A stretch of 64,000 nucleotides of DNA from Microbacterium ginsengiterrae (GCF_014205075.1 NZ_JACHMU010000001.1:1550001-1614000); one strand, 5' to 3'; counted from the stretch's first letter, positions 44,001-52,382 are shown. Translations and numbers: made by a program. Notes: a model not told the origin generated them from the letters alone.

Positions 44001-44160
44001 CCTGATCGGCACGGCATTCGTGCACACGGTGAACTTCAACGGCAGTGGGTCGACGCAGCTCAGCTGCTGGAAGGGCCGCGACGGCGTGAACGTCTGGGTC
44101 GACATCCAGAACTGGGGCGGCAGCGTCGACACCGAGAAGAACTTCTGGCCGAGACCGTAG
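38056..44160 (+). CDS. Giant Ig-like/fibronectin type III surface protein (first gene of PFNA-like locus)
   Basis: A 2034-residue protein anchored by one N-terminal membrane helix (ASIAAVTAGIVAIGTLAYAY, residues 15-34) with the rest outside. Residues 40-365 look like a beta-propeller. An acidic linker (EDEEDTTEETVETT) follows. Then come about eleven Ig/cadherin-like repeats, each opening with a form of PPxAxDD...VLDNDxDxDGD, and five fibronectin type III domains (from about 1470). The C-terminal domain of about 100 residues has four Cys (GCVNGC, SCWND, SCWKG). There is no sorting motif. It is a likely adhesin or sensor stalk. It heads a run of genes for MoxR, DUF58 and a Ser/Thr kinase, the position that the FN3 gene takes in the bifidobacterial PFNA cluster. 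Confidence 0.9.
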   Translation: MKALSWLRAKPKTAASIAAVTAGIVAIGTLAYAYEGNPTTKVDLNDGGVWITKSSALMVGHFNNESTLLDGGLRTTGESFDILQDESTILVTDRTNATLTAVDPARVSLGDSTTIPGAAKVALGSDTAAVLDTDSGDLWVLPVSGIAGFEFQGADPLVELGKNSDVTVGADGTVYALAGDRAEVVTVPVDPQGEALEPETASLGELDTSAAPTITAVGDTPVVLSPADSAVMSPGGFRTEITEADSAVLQYASVATDSVTVATASQLLQVPLDGGEPTATSAGGQGTPAAPVSLLGCSYGAWAGSAQFVRECPGDGDDVRRAIDGVDGATTLTFRVNRDVILLNDTVSGAAWLADESLQQVDNWNDLTPPEGETEDEEDTTEETVETTLPVRTEVNTPPIAEDDDYGVRPGQTTALPVLDNDNDADGDVLVASVAEQQPSIGTVQPIYDGGSLQIAVDEKASGTASFMYEANDGRGGKDTATVNLTVKDWDTNSAPKAKRTTTLAIETGGTVSYNVLPDWIDPEGDDIYLREVVAAPGDEVEFTTDGQITYRATASLQGRKEVQISVADALGEIASGTLILDVRPAGSTLPKTNADHVITRVNEQVTVSPLANDSSSGREPLRLTRVNGDETPGATIVPDYPNKTFSFTAPSPGVYYVLYEVAAGPNGVPGIVRIDVTDAAEQDLPPIAVRDVALLPTGGEVLLGVLNNDTDPSGGILVVQSVSVEPGSGISVSVLNHESLRIGDQGALDQQVQISYRISNGSKTAEGEVVVIPIPAPEKILPPVASPDQAVVRVNDVVTIPVLDNDTSPIGDALTLEPELIEPFVDPEDGEIFVSQDTVRFKAGPEAKTVYATYEVSDTRGNKVGGYITIQIVPEQEDNAAPRPQDITTRVLSGSIANIAVPLDGIDADGDSVELIGPASSPKKGRITEVAANYFVYEAYADSSGVDTFSYRVRDRLGKEGTATVRVGIAPAEDVNQAPYAVKDSVVVRPGREIAVPVMLNDSDPEGDEIALVKDGLVLPELDDLSARVSGDRVLVQAPDRPVETSLQYTISDARGATAQAVLQITVDENVPLLAPIARDDRVLPTDLTDGELTTDVDILANDEDPDGTTEGLEVEVGEGGTLLEDGKVRVTVGEEMQLIRYTLTDRDDLSTSAFIFVPSVKDLRPALTSTKPVTVVSGETKQLPLDEYVTVAGGGSVTITEHAKVTAAHSDGSDLVKDGSTLVYTSADGYFGEDGISFEVTDGTGPDDPEGRKATLTIPITVLPPDNQPPMFTRGEVDVAPGEDATTLDLAALTSDPDPEDEGTHTYSLQGSAGGGVSARIDGSTLSVEAASNAKKGTAQTLTIRVSDGETEPIEGTVIVRVGASTRALATANTDTIAEADQGKTITVPVLDNDFNPFPETPLKLVSASPESGSGTASVQGDQVQVTPSADFVGTLVVRYTIEDATEDSDRRVDGRVVVTVQGVPEAPGRPQVTSVQDRTVVVSFSAPSNNGAEITHYTVTSTSGSAYTKRCESTTCTLDGLTNNVEYTFQVVATNRVGDSEPSGASEVARPDARPDTPIPPTLVFGDKSLKVAWKTPTTPGSPVESFNLQISPAPPSGVTEKTGVTGNSLTWEGLENGTSYQVRVQAVNRAPEPSSWSGWSLGEVPAGPPLQPAAPTTAELSPVGDQAQMQVTWGAPNNNGADIDGYQLQVLRGGSTVRTLEPAAGQTSQAVTVATAEEGYTYIIRAHNKAGWGQWSSPSAERRGAVRPDAPNTPSITAGDRQITIADNYTLTADQRNGARAGEITYQYRLNSGGWQNLTNRTIGGLTNGTDYNVQIRALSNTGTGSYTGAESARSNTVKPFGIPPQPNASARNNGQNVTLSWSNNGNNGAAIDQTRIRIRNQNGNWGGWESVAASSSRTVGNGYSQNWAIEVQVHNAAGWSSSASASATTNDPPQPRVWVTQGDAAGNGCVNGCRKFVVHWENLDIGSKKVSCWNDTGLIGTAFVHTVNFNGSGSTQLSCWKGRDGVNVWVDIQNWGGSVDTEKNFWPRP

Positions 44161-44209
44161 CCCCCCCCACGCGGCTTCAGAACATCACGAACGAGAGACG
44201 AGCAGACAC

Positions 44210-45181
44210 ATGAGCATGACCCCCGAGCAGGCAACCTGGTTCCAGGGAACCTTCCACCGCCTCGTCGAGAACATCGACAAGGCGGTGCAGGGCAAGCAGG
44301 AGGTCGTCAGCCTGGTGCTGGCATCCATGCTGGCCGAGGGCCACGTGCTCCTCGAGGACGCACCTGGTACCGGAAAGACAAGCCTCGCGAAGGCGCTCGC
44401 CGCCACCGTGCAGGGGACGAGCTCGCGCATCCAGTTCACGCCCGACCTGCTCCCCTCCGACGTTACCGGTGTGACGATCTACGACCAGCAGTCGCACAAG
44501 TTCGAGTTCCACAAGGGCCCGATCTTCGCGTCGATCGTGCTCGCGGATGAGATCAACCGCGCCTCGCCCAAGACCCAGTCCGCGCTCCTCGAGGTCATGG
44601 AGGAGTCCAAGGTCACCGTCGACGGCGTCACCCATGAGGCAGGGCGGCCGTTCCTCGTCATCGCGACGCAGAACCCCGTCGAGCAGGCGGGGACCTACAA
44701 GCTCCCCGAGGCGCAGCTGGACCGATTCCTCATCAAGACGTCGATCGGCTACCCGGATCTCGACACGACCGCGAGCATCCTGGCCGGTGCATCCGACCGC
44801 AACCCGTCGTCGGGCCTGTCCGCCATCATCACCACGAGCGCCGTCGCCGACATGGCCGACCTCGCGGCCACGGTGCACGTGGAGTCCGCCGTCCTGCGCT
44901 ACGTCGCCGAGCTCGCTGCAGCGACGCGCGAGGACGCCGGCGTGCGTCTCGGCGTCTCCGTGCGCGGGGCGATTGCCATGGTGCGCCTCGCCAAGGTGTG
45001 GGCGGCATCCCGCGGTCGTCACTACGTGCTGCCCGATGACATCAAGACGCTCATGGCGCCGGCCTGGCAGCACCGTCTCATGCTCGACGCAGAGGCCGAG
45101 TTCGCCGGTACCACCGCCGACGTCGTGATCTCGCGCGCACTGGCGAGCGTCGCAGCGCCCCAGGCTCGAACGGCGGCTTGA
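44210..45181 (+). CDS. MoxR-family AAA+ ATPase
   Basis: A 323-residue cytoplasmic AAA+ chaperone. Walker A is EDAPGTGKTSLAKALAAT, Walker B is LADEINRASPKTQSALLEVMEE, and the sensor region is FLVIATQNPVEQAGTYKLPEAQLDRF. MoxR proteins assemble or activate partner complexes and are typically encoded with DUF58 proteins, as here. The ATG at 44210 is followed by another at 44216; the first is kept. The stop shares one base with the DUF58 start. It probably acts on the DUF58/transglutaminase-like pair. Confidence 0.94.
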   Translation: MSMTPEQATWFQGTFHRLVENIDKAVQGKQEVVSLVLASMLAEGHVLLEDAPGTGKTSLAKALAATVQGTSSRIQFTPDLLPSDVTGVTIYDQQSHKFEFHKGPIFASIVLADEINRASPKTQSALLEVMEESKVTVDGVTHEAGRPFLVIATQNPVEQAGTYKLPEAQLDRFLIKTSIGYPDLDTTASILAGASDRNPSSGLSAIITTSAVADMADLAATVHVESAVLRYVAELAAATREDAGVRLGVSVRGAIAMVRLAKVWAASRGRHYVLPDDIKTLMAPAWQHRLMLDAEAEFAGTTADVVISRALASVAAPQARTAA

Positions 45182-46440
45182 TGACCGCGCAGACGCTGCC
45201 CGCCGCACCTGAGGACACCCGAGACGCCGGCTGGCGGGACATCGCGGTGCTCATCGGCGTGCGCATCGCAGACCGTCTGCAGAAGATCGCCGCCGTCATC
45301 CGGCCGCTCGCCTGGGTGCTCATGGGGCTGGCGATCGTGTTCTGGATCATCGGCGGCGCGCTGGGCTGGCGCGAGATGACCATCACGGCCGCGGTCGTGA
45401 CCATCACGCTCGTGCTGTGCGCCCTGTTCCTCATCGGCCGGACCGAGTACGACGTCGACCTCGACCTCGCCAGGACGAGGGTCGTCGTCGGTGAGCGCGC
45501 CGTCGGCGCCCTCACCCTCGCCAACCCGAGCAGCCGCGCCATCCTCCCGTCCCGCGTCGTCCTGCCCGTCGGAGGCGGCCGAGGTGAATTCGGCATCCAG
45601 CGGCTCGCGCCGGGCGAGAAGGCCGAGGAACTGTTCGCGATCCCCACCCACCGCCGCGGCGTCGTCAAGGTCGGCCCTGTCAGCGTCGTCAGAGGCGACC
45701 CGCTCGGTCTGTTCGAGCGCGCGCACCGACGCGATGATCCGGTCGACCTCTTCGTGCACCCTCAGACGGTGCTGTTCGACGGGCAGTCGCTCGGTTTCCT
45801 CCGCGACCTCGAGGGTCTTCCCGCGACGGACCTGTCGCGCGACGACGTCTCCTTCCACGCGCTCAACGAGTACCAGCCCGGCGACGACCTGCGTCACGTG
45901 CACTGGCGGTCCACCGCACGCACCGGTGTGATGATGGTGCGCCAGTACGAGGAGACCCGCCGCTCGCACTTCGTCATCGGTCTCTCCCGCTCCAGCGGGG
46001 ATTACGCGAACGACGCGGATTTCGAACTCGCCATCTCGGTCGCCGGCTCGATCGGCCTCCGCGCACTGCGTGACTCGCAGCGCGTCGACGTCCGTGTGCA
46101 GGGGCAAGAGCTCCGCGCGGGCACGGGCAAACAGCTCCTCGACTCCCTCGCCGCTGTCGAGGCGTCGAAGCCCCGCGATGGCGGCATCACCGACCTCAGC
46201 GGCGTGATCGCCGCGACCCTTCCGCTCGCGAGTGTCGTCGTCCTCGTCTGCGGCACGAAGGTGTCGAACGAGGATCTCCGGGTCGCGTGCGCCCGCCTGC
46301 CGTACGGGGCGCGGGTCATCGCGGTCGTCAGCGACACCACCGTCGAGGTGCCGGCGCTTCGGCGCATCGGCGAGGCGGACGTCGTCAGCGTCGGTGCCCT
46401 GCAGCAGATCCCCTCCGCACTCCACCGGGTCCTCGCATGA
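45181..46440 (+). CDS. DUF58 domain membrane protein
   Basis: A 419-residue protein. Two membrane helices (about 40-80) are followed by an extracytoplasmic/cytoplasmic beta domain and the DUF58 signature YQPGDDLRHVHWRSTARTG. After this comes a von Willebrand A-like region without a clear MIDAS. DUF58 proteins are MoxR partners. Start and stop overlap both neighbours (1 and 4 bases), so it is translated together with MoxR and the transglutaminase-like protein. Confidence 0.92.
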   Translation: MTAQTLPAAPEDTRDAGWRDIAVLIGVRIADRLQKIAAVIRPLAWVLMGLAIVFWIIGGALGWREMTITAAVVTITLVLCALFLIGRTEYDVDLDLARTRVVVGERAVGALTLANPSSRAILPSRVVLPVGGGRGEFGIQRLAPGEKAEELFAIPTHRRGVVKVGPVSVVRGDPLGLFERAHRRDDPVDLFVHPQTVLFDGQSLGFLRDLEGLPATDLSRDDVSFHALNEYQPGDDLRHVHWRSTARTGVMMVRQYEETRRSHFVIGLSRSSGDYANDADFELAISVAGSIGLRALRDSQRVDVRVQGQELRAGTGKQLLDSLAAVEASKPRDGGITDLSGVIAATLPLASVVVLVCGTKVSNEDLRVACARLPYGARVIAVVSDTTVEVPALRRIGEADVVSVGALQQIPSALHRVLA

Positions 46441-48842
46441 GCGCCGCGACCATGAACGCATCCTCCGTCTCCGGCGCCGTGCCCGTCCGGCGCTGGCTGC
46501 TCGACCTCGCGGCCGTGTTCGTCCTGCTCGGCGCGGCGGCCGTCGGCTTCTGGCCGAGCTTCGCCGGAGGGAGCTTCCTCGTGGCAGCGTTCGGCGGCGC
46601 ACTGCTCGGCATCGCCGTCGCCGCGCTCGCCGCATGGCGCGGGTGGGGCATCCTCATCATCGCCGGCCTCACCGTCGCGGTGTACTTCGTCTTCGGCGGA
46701 GCCCTGGCACTGCCGCACACGACGGTCCTCGGCGTCGTGCCGACGGTCGAGACGCTGCAGCAGCTCGCGATCGGGGTCGTGACCTCGTGGAAGCAGCTCC
46801 TCACCACCGTCGCCCCCGTCTCCGGCGCCGACGGGCACTTCCTCGTCCCCTTCCTCCTCATGCTGGTGACGGCGGTGATCACCGCATCCCTCGCCCTGCG
46901 CCTGAGGCACCCCGCCTGGGCCCTGCTCCCCGCCGGCGTCTTGCTCGCGGCCGTGATCGCCTTCGGCACGCCGGAGCCCTTCGTCCCGGTCATCCAGGGC
47001 GCGGTGTTCGCCGTGGCGGGCATCGCGTGGCTCGCCGTTCGCCAGATCTGGGCGCCGCAGGAGGCCGCCGTATCGGTGGGGGAGGGTGATCCCTCACGCG
47101 CCCGCCACATGCGGATGCGGCGCCTCGTCTCCGGTGCCGTGGTGCTCGCCGTCGCAGCCGGTGCGGGGGTGGCCACCAGCGCGCTGACGGCGCCGGGGGA
47201 GGTCCGTCATGTGCTGCGCGACACGATCATCCCGCCGTTCAACGTGCACGACTACCCGAGCGCGCTGCAGTCGTTCCGCGGCCACGTCCGCGACGCGTCC
47301 GACAGCACGCTGTTCACCGTGCGCGGCCTGCCGGAGGGCGCGCGCGTCCGCCTCGCGGCGATGGACGAGTTCGACGGTCAGGTCATCAACGTCGTCGACG
47401 GCGGACCCGGGAGCTCGAGCGCCTTCACCCCGATCCGCTCCAACATGTCACCCGACGCCGAGGGCGTGCCGGTGACGCTCCAGGTCGACATCGACGGTTA
47501 CGACGACGTGTGGGTGCCGCAGGCCGGCCTGGTCTCGGAGTTCCGTTTCGACGAGGGCGACGCCGACACGCTCCGGCGCAACACCTTCTACAGCACCGGT
47601 TCGGCCACGGCCGTGGCGACCCCTGGGCTGCGCAAGGGCGACAGCTACACGGTGGACACCGTCATCCCGGCGGAGGTCACCGTCGAACAGCTCACCGAGG
47701 CCGAGTTCGGCGCGGTCCGCCTCCCGAAGCACGAGAACGTCCCGGAGGAACTCAGCACCCTGGCTGGCGAGATCGTCTCCGAGGCGGAGACCCCCGTCGA
47801 GCAGGTGCAGGCCCTCGCCGACTTCCTGTCGGAGGACGGGTTCTTCAGCCACGGCCTGGAGGGCGAGGTCCTCTCGCGCGCCGGGCACACCTCCGAGCGC
47901 ATCTCCACGCTCATCGGTGGAGATCAGATGATCGGCGACGACGAGCAGTACGCCGTCGCGATGGCTCTGCTCGCGGGAGAGCTGGGAATCCCGGCCCGAG
48001 TGGTCATGGGCTTCTACCCGGACGAGAAGGATGCCGGCGCCGCCGACTTCGCCGCGAACGGGGAGAACCTGCACGCCTGGGTGGAGGTTCCCTTCGACGG
48101 CTTCGGCTGGGTGCCGTTCGATCCGACGCCGCCCGAGGATCAGGTGCCGAACGATCAGAACACCAAGCCGCGCGCCGACCCGAAGCCGCAGGTGCTGCAG
48201 CCGCCGCCCCCGCCGCAGGAGCCCGTCGACCTTCCGCCGACCTTGCCGGATGATCGCGAGTCCGAGGATGAGACGACGAACATCGCCGCGATTCTCGGTG
48301 CGATCCTCCTCATCGGGGGCATCTCGCTGGCGATCATCGCTCTGCTCGCCTCCCCGTTCATCATCATCGGTGCTTGGAAGGCATCCCGCCGTCGCGCGCG
48401 GCGCATGGCGGAGCGCACCGCCGACCGGATCGCCGGCGGCTGGGACGAGCTCACCGACCGTGCGATCGACTACGGCGCGCGGCTGACGCCAGGAGCGACC
48501 CGCGGCGAAGAGGCGACGCTGGTCGCCGAATCCCTCGCCGTGCCGACGGTCACCGCCCTCGCCGACCGCGCCGACGCCGACGTGTTCGGCCCGGATGACC
48601 CCAGCCAGGAGGATGTGGACGCGTTCTGGAACGAGGTCGACGGGATCGTCGTGGGCCTTGGCAGCGAGGCGGGCTTCTGGAAGCGCATGAAGGCGCGACT
48701 GAGCCTCCGTTCCGTGTTGGGCGGCTCAGCGATGTCGAGCGGATTCCAGAACCTGAAGGATGCCGCATCCGCGCGTGTTCGGCGAGAACCTGGCACCATC
48801 GACAACAGCACGACCGAAGCACCCGAGAGCGAGACATCATGA
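46437..48842 (+). CDS. Transglutaminase-like (TgpA-type) membrane protein with Asp in place of catalytic Cys
   Basis: An 801-residue protein with about six N-terminal helices (to about 250), a large extracytoplasmic domain with a transglutaminase-like fold (about 420-570), a Pro-rich stretch, a further membrane helix (IAAILGAILLIGGISLAIIALL) and a charged cytoplasmic tail. Active family members have G-x-C-E-x-F/Y-A; here it is GDDEQYA, so Asp502 replaces the Cys. The His (HAWVEV, His546) and Asp (FDPTPP, Asp562) of the triad are kept. It is therefore probably not a transglutaminase, and may bind rather than cut or join peptides. The ATG overlaps the DUF58 stop by four bases. Confidence 0.9.
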   Translation: MSAATMNASSVSGAVPVRRWLLDLAAVFVLLGAAAVGFWPSFAGGSFLVAAFGGALLGIAVAALAAWRGWGILIIAGLTVAVYFVFGGALALPHTTVLGVVPTVETLQQLAIGVVTSWKQLLTTVAPVSGADGHFLVPFLLMLVTAVITASLALRLRHPAWALLPAGVLLAAVIAFGTPEPFVPVIQGAVFAVAGIAWLAVRQIWAPQEAAVSVGEGDPSRARHMRMRRLVSGAVVLAVAAGAGVATSALTAPGEVRHVLRDTIIPPFNVHDYPSALQSFRGHVRDASDSTLFTVRGLPEGARVRLAAMDEFDGQVINVVDGGPGSSSAFTPIRSNMSPDAEGVPVTLQVDIDGYDDVWVPQAGLVSEFRFDEGDADTLRRNTFYSTGSATAVATPGLRKGDSYTVDTVIPAEVTVEQLTEAEFGAVRLPKHENVPEELSTLAGEIVSEAETPVEQVQALADFLSEDGFFSHGLEGEVLSRAGHTSERISTLIGGDQMIGDDEQYAVAMALLAGELGIPARVVMGFYPDEKDAGAADFAANGENLHAWVEVPFDGFGWVPFDPTPPEDQVPNDQNTKPRADPKPQVLQPPPPPQEPVDLPPTLPDDRESEDETTNIAAILGAILLIGGISLAIIALLASPFIIIGAWKASRRRARRMAERTADRIAGGWDELTDRAIDYGARLTPGATRGEEATLVAESLAVPTVTALADRADADVFGPDDPSQEDVDAFWNEVDGIVVGLGSEAGFWKRMKARLSLRSVLGGSAMSSGFQNLKDAASARVRREPGTIDNSTTEAPESETS

Positions 48843-50140
48843 CGCAACCGTCGTTCGGCGCCGTCGCCCCGACATCACGCCGAGCCGTGGCGTATCTCAT
48901 CGATGCCCTGATCGCCGCCGGCATCGGCATCGTGTTGGCGATCCTCCTGGTCGTCATCGCCTTCTCGGCGGGAACGGAGAGCCTGCTCGGCGTCATCGGC
49001 ATCGGCGCGCCGCTGGTGTGGCTTGTGATGCTCGGCTGGTTCGTGTTCTACACGGTCCTCCAGGGCGGAAACGGGTCGATCGGCATGCGGGCCCAGGGCC
49101 TGCGTCTCGTGCGCGAGACCGACGGCGCTCCGCTCGGGTTCGGCAAGGCACTGCTGCGCAACATCATCTTCGGCCTGTCCGCGTCGATCATCGTGGGCTA
49201 CTTCACGCCGCTCTTCGACGGGTCGGGCAAGTTCCAGGGCTGGCATGACAAGGTCGCCGGCGCCCTGATGCTCGACGCCAGGACGCGTGGGACCGTCGCC
49301 GACGCGCCTGCGACCCAGGCCGTCTCGGTGCCACCGCGGCCGTCGTCGCCGTCGACGCCATCGGCCGGCCCGCTCACCGGCGTCCCGCCCATCCCCGGAC
49401 TCGCGCCGGTCCCGAGCTCGCCCGACTTCGCAGGCTCCTCCGCGCCGCAGACGCCGCCTGCCCAGCCGTCCGCGCCGCTGCCACCCGGCCTCGATGAGAC
49501 GGTGCGCGCCATGGACGAGGTCCGTCCCTCCGCCCCCGAGTCACCGCTTCCTCCCGCGCCGCAGACGACGCCCGTGTCTCACCCCTCCGCACCGTCGGCG
49601 AACGAGGACGCGCTGATCGCGTTCGTCCCCGGCATCACACAGGACACTCCGCCAGAGCGGCGAACTCCGGCCCCGCCCGTGCCGCCGGCTCCGGCGACGC
49701 CCGTCGCCCCTGCGCCCGGCGCGGCCGCGAGCGAACCGCCGGCGGTCGCGCCGGCTCCCGCCGATGAGCCGGCGGCCGACCTCGGCGACATCGAGGACAC
49801 CCGCATCAGCATCCCGGGGCACCGCCTCGTGTTCACGTGGGATGACGGCACGCGCGTGACGGTCTCCCGCCGCACGCTCTTCGGCCGCAATCCTGCCCCG
49901 GAGGACGGCGCGACGGTCGTCCCGGTGCGCGACGAGACGTTGTCCCTGTCGAAGACGCACTTCGAGGCCGCCGCTGAGCCGTCGGGAGGCTGGATCATCG
50001 ACCGCCACTCCACGAACGGGACGATCATCGTGCGCGACGGACATCGCATCACCTGCCCGCCGGGCGAGCAGGTCCGCATCCGCCTCGGAGACGCCATCGA
50101 GATCGGCGACCGCATCGTGACCATCGGGGGCTACGCGTGA
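48839..50140 (+). CDS. RDD-FHA protein
   Basis: A 433-residue protein. An RDD membrane domain (about 1-150; SRRAVAYLIDALIAAG, with three to four helices and GWHDKVAGALML) is followed by a long Pro/Ala-rich linker (150-310) and a C-terminal FHA domain (about 325-433; GRNP, LSKTHFE, STNGT). FHA domains bind phosphothreonine, so this is a likely substrate-docking protein for the kinase encoded 2.2 kb downstream. It overlaps the preceding stop by four bases and the PP2C start by four. Confidence 0.92.
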   Translation: MTQPSFGAVAPTSRRAVAYLIDALIAAGIGIVLAILLVVIAFSAGTESLLGVIGIGAPLVWLVMLGWFVFYTVLQGGNGSIGMRAQGLRLVRETDGAPLGFGKALLRNIIFGLSASIIVGYFTPLFDGSGKFQGWHDKVAGALMLDARTRGTVADAPATQAVSVPPRPSSPSTPSAGPLTGVPPIPGLAPVPSSPDFAGSSAPQTPPAQPSAPLPPGLDETVRAMDEVRPSAPESPLPPAPQTTPVSHPSAPSANEDALIAFVPGITQDTPPERRTPAPPVPPAPATPVAPAPGAAASEPPAVAPAPADEPAADLGDIEDTRISIPGHRLVFTWDDGTRVTVSRRTLFGRNPAPEDGATVVPVRDETLSLSKTHFEAAAEPSGGWIIDRHSTNGTIIVRDGHRITCPPGEQVRIRLGDAIEIGDRIVTIGGYA

Positions 50141-50952
50141 ACGCACCTCTCATCGTGTCGGCGGGGTCGTCCACCCACGCGGGTCTCCGCCGTGCGCTGA
50201 ACGAGGATGCGCTGTTGGCCAGCACACCGATCTTCGTGGTGGCGGACGGCATGGGCGGTCATGAGGCGGGCGAACGCGCCAGCGCCGCCGTCGTCGCCGA
50301 GTTCGCGCCGTACATCGGCCGCCAGAGCCTGGAGCTCGAGGATGTGCTCGATGCCCTCGGGCGGTCGAGGACGGCTGTCGAAGCGCTCTCGGTGAACGCC
50401 TCCGGGCGCGCGGGAACCACTCTCAGCGGCGTCGTCCTCGCCGACGTCGACGGGATGGGCTACTGGCTCGCGTTCAACATCGGCGACTCGCGCACCTACC
50501 GTCTCGCCGGGGGAGAGCTGGAGCAGATCACGGTCGACCATTCCGTCGTGCAGGAGCTCATCGAATCCGGCGAGCTCGACGCCGCCCAGGCGGCCACGGA
50601 TCACCGGCGCAACATCATCACCAGGGCGATCGGCGCCGGAAGCACGGGGGACGCGGACTTCTGGATGTTCCCGGCAGAACTGGGCGATCGTATGCTCATC
50701 TGCTCGGACGGTCTGTCCTCGGAGGTGCCGGACGCGCAGATCAGCGCGATCCTCGCCTCAGAGCCCGATCCGCAAACGGCGGCGGCCGCGCTGGTCGGCG
50801 AGGCCGTGCACGCCGGCGGCAGGGACAACATCACCGTCGTGGTGGTGGACGCCGTCTCGGTCGCCTCCCGGCCCGGCGTGCGCATGCGCGCGGACGACGA
50901 CATCGACGAAGACACTCGGCCCCGCGAGGCCGTGGCAGGAGGGATGGGCTGA
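50137..50952 (+). CDS. PP2C-family Ser/Thr protein phosphatase
   Basis: A 271-residue metal-dependent phosphatase that reverses the action of the linked Ser/Thr kinase. Metal-binding motifs are complete: LNEDALL, VADGMGGHEAG, NIGDSRTY, CSDGLSSEV and GGRDNITVVVVD. There is no membrane anchor. It starts with GTG, overlapping the RDD-FHA stop by four bases; its own stop shares one base with the next start. In bifidobacterial PFNA clusters the same enzyme type (PrpC) is present. Confidence 0.95.
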   Translation: MNAPLIVSAGSSTHAGLRRALNEDALLASTPIFVVADGMGGHEAGERASAAVVAEFAPYIGRQSLELEDVLDALGRSRTAVEALSVNASGRAGTTLSGVVLADVDGMGYWLAFNIGDSRTYRLAGGELEQITVDHSVVQELIESGELDAAQAATDHRRNIITRAIGAGSTGDADFWMFPAELGDRMLICSDGLSSEVPDAQISAILASEPDPQTAAAALVGEAVHAGGRDNITVVVVDAVSVASRPGVRMRADDDIDEDTRPREAVAGGMG

Positions 50953-52382
50953 TGCAGACGACCTACCGATCAGGCCAGTGGTACGTACTCGTGGCACCCG
51001 GCGCTCTGATCGCGCTGTCACCCGACGCGCCGACGGAACTCGTCACCCGGCTGTGGGAGCGCGAGCGCTCCGCCGGTGAACTCGCCGCCGTCATCGACGC
51101 GCTCACGGAGCAGGCATCCGGCTCTTTCGCCGCCATGCTGCCGTTCGCGGCCGTCGTGATGGAGGGGCCCGATGCTCGTGTCGCCGTCCGGGGTGAGGCG
51201 ATCGTCGAGGTCACGGGCCCCGACGGGCATGAGAGCTTCACCGGCGCCAACGTGACGACATGGAGCGAGCGCTTCGTCGCCGACGCGAGCCGTATCGCGA
51301 TCTCGACCGGCGCCTCAGCGGACGAAGGGGACCTCCCGATCAGTGGTGGCATCGTCCGGGCGGCCACCGTCACCGCCGACATCGAACCGGCGGACATCGT
51401 CCCGGTCGCGGACGCGGTCCCTGATGCGCACGCTGCCGACTCCGGATCCGAGGAGAGGAACGCGGACGCCAGCGTCGCTCAGACCCTCGCCGCACTGCGG
51501 GTGCCGTCGGGCGAACCCGGACTCCCCGCAGCACTCGATGCCGATGCGGAGGCCGAACAGCAGGCGCCCGAGCCCGTCGCCGAGCAGCAGCGCGAGCCAG
51601 AGGTGCAGCCCTCCGAGGAGGAATCGGTGGCGGATGAGCTTGTCGCAGAAATCGCCGACGACGGTGAGACGGTCACTGACGAGCCGCCGCAGTCGGAGCC
51701 GTCTGCGGAGGAGTCGACGTCCTCGGACATCGAGACGGAGCGGATCCCTGAGGTGGCCTCCACCGATGACGATGTCGTCGACGGTGCGACCCTCGTGCCC
51801 TCGGACGTCACCTACGCCTCCGACTCGGACGAGTTCGACCAGCTCTTCGGCGCGACGATCGTCGCTCCAGGCCCCGCCGCCCCTCCGCCCGCACCGCCCG
51901 CGCCACCGGCGCCGCCTTTGACAGTGGACGGCGATCACGACGGCGCGACGATCTCACTCGCCGAGGCGCGCGCTCTTCGTCAGAACGTCCCGACGGCCGC
52001 GCCGGACGCGCCGACCGCGGTGCTGCCCGTCGTGGGAGGGTCTGCCGGACGCGTGCGTGTGTCGACCGGACAGGTGGTCACCCTCGATCGGACCGTCATC
52101 ATCGGTCGCCGCCCCCGGTCCACGCGCGCGAGCGGAGCGGACCTTCCGCACCTGATCGCGGTCGAGAGTCCGCAGCAGGACATCTCGCGCAGTCACCTCG
52201 AGATCCGTCCGGAGGGCGACACCGTCGTGGTCGTCGACCTGCACACGACGAACGGCTCGACGCTGCTGCGTCCTGGCGCGGATCCGCTGCGACTGCACCC
52301 CGGGGAGCCGACGCTCGTCCTCTCCGGTGACGTCGTCGACCTCGGCGACGGCGTCACCGTCGTGTTCGAGGACCTGCCGTGA
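50952..52382 (+). CDS. FHA domain protein with long acidic linker
   Basis: A 476-residue soluble protein. Residues 1-115 form an N-terminal domain I do not recognise (MQTTYRSGQWYVLVAPGALIAL). Residues 130-320 are Glu/Asp/Pro-rich and probably disordered. The C-terminal FHA domain (about 355-476) has IIGRRP, SRSHLEI and TTNGS. It would bind phosphothreonine. It overlaps the kinase start by four bases. It may be an adaptor between kinase and the membrane proteins of the locus. Confidence 0.9.
   Translation: MQTTYRSGQWYVLVAPGALIALSPDAPTELVTRLWERERSAGELAAVIDALTEQASGSFAAMLPFAAVVMEGPDARVAVRGEAIVEVTGPDGHESFTGANVTTWSERFVADASRIAISTGASADEGDLPISGGIVRAATVTADIEPADIVPVADAVPDAHAADSGSEERNADASVAQTLAALRVPSGEPGLPAALDADAEAEQQAPEPVAEQQREPEVQPSEEESVADELVAEIADDGETVTDEPPQSEPSAEESTSSDIETERIPEVASTDDDVVDGATLVPSDVTYASDSDEFDQLFGATIVAPGPAAPPPAPPAPPAPPLTVDGDHDGATISLAEARALRQNVPTAAPDAPTAVLPVVGGSAGRVRVSTGQVVTLDRTVIIGRRPRSTRASGADLPHLIAVESPQQDISRSHLEIRPEGDTVVVVDLHTTNGSTLLRPGADPLRLHPGEPTLVLSGDVVDLGDGVTVVFEDLP

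Noticed and set aside
44161..44169. C-run after the Ig/FN3 gene as a frameshift or assembly problem
   Set aside because: It lies after the stop codon; both neighbouring genes are intact, so nothing is gained by a shift.
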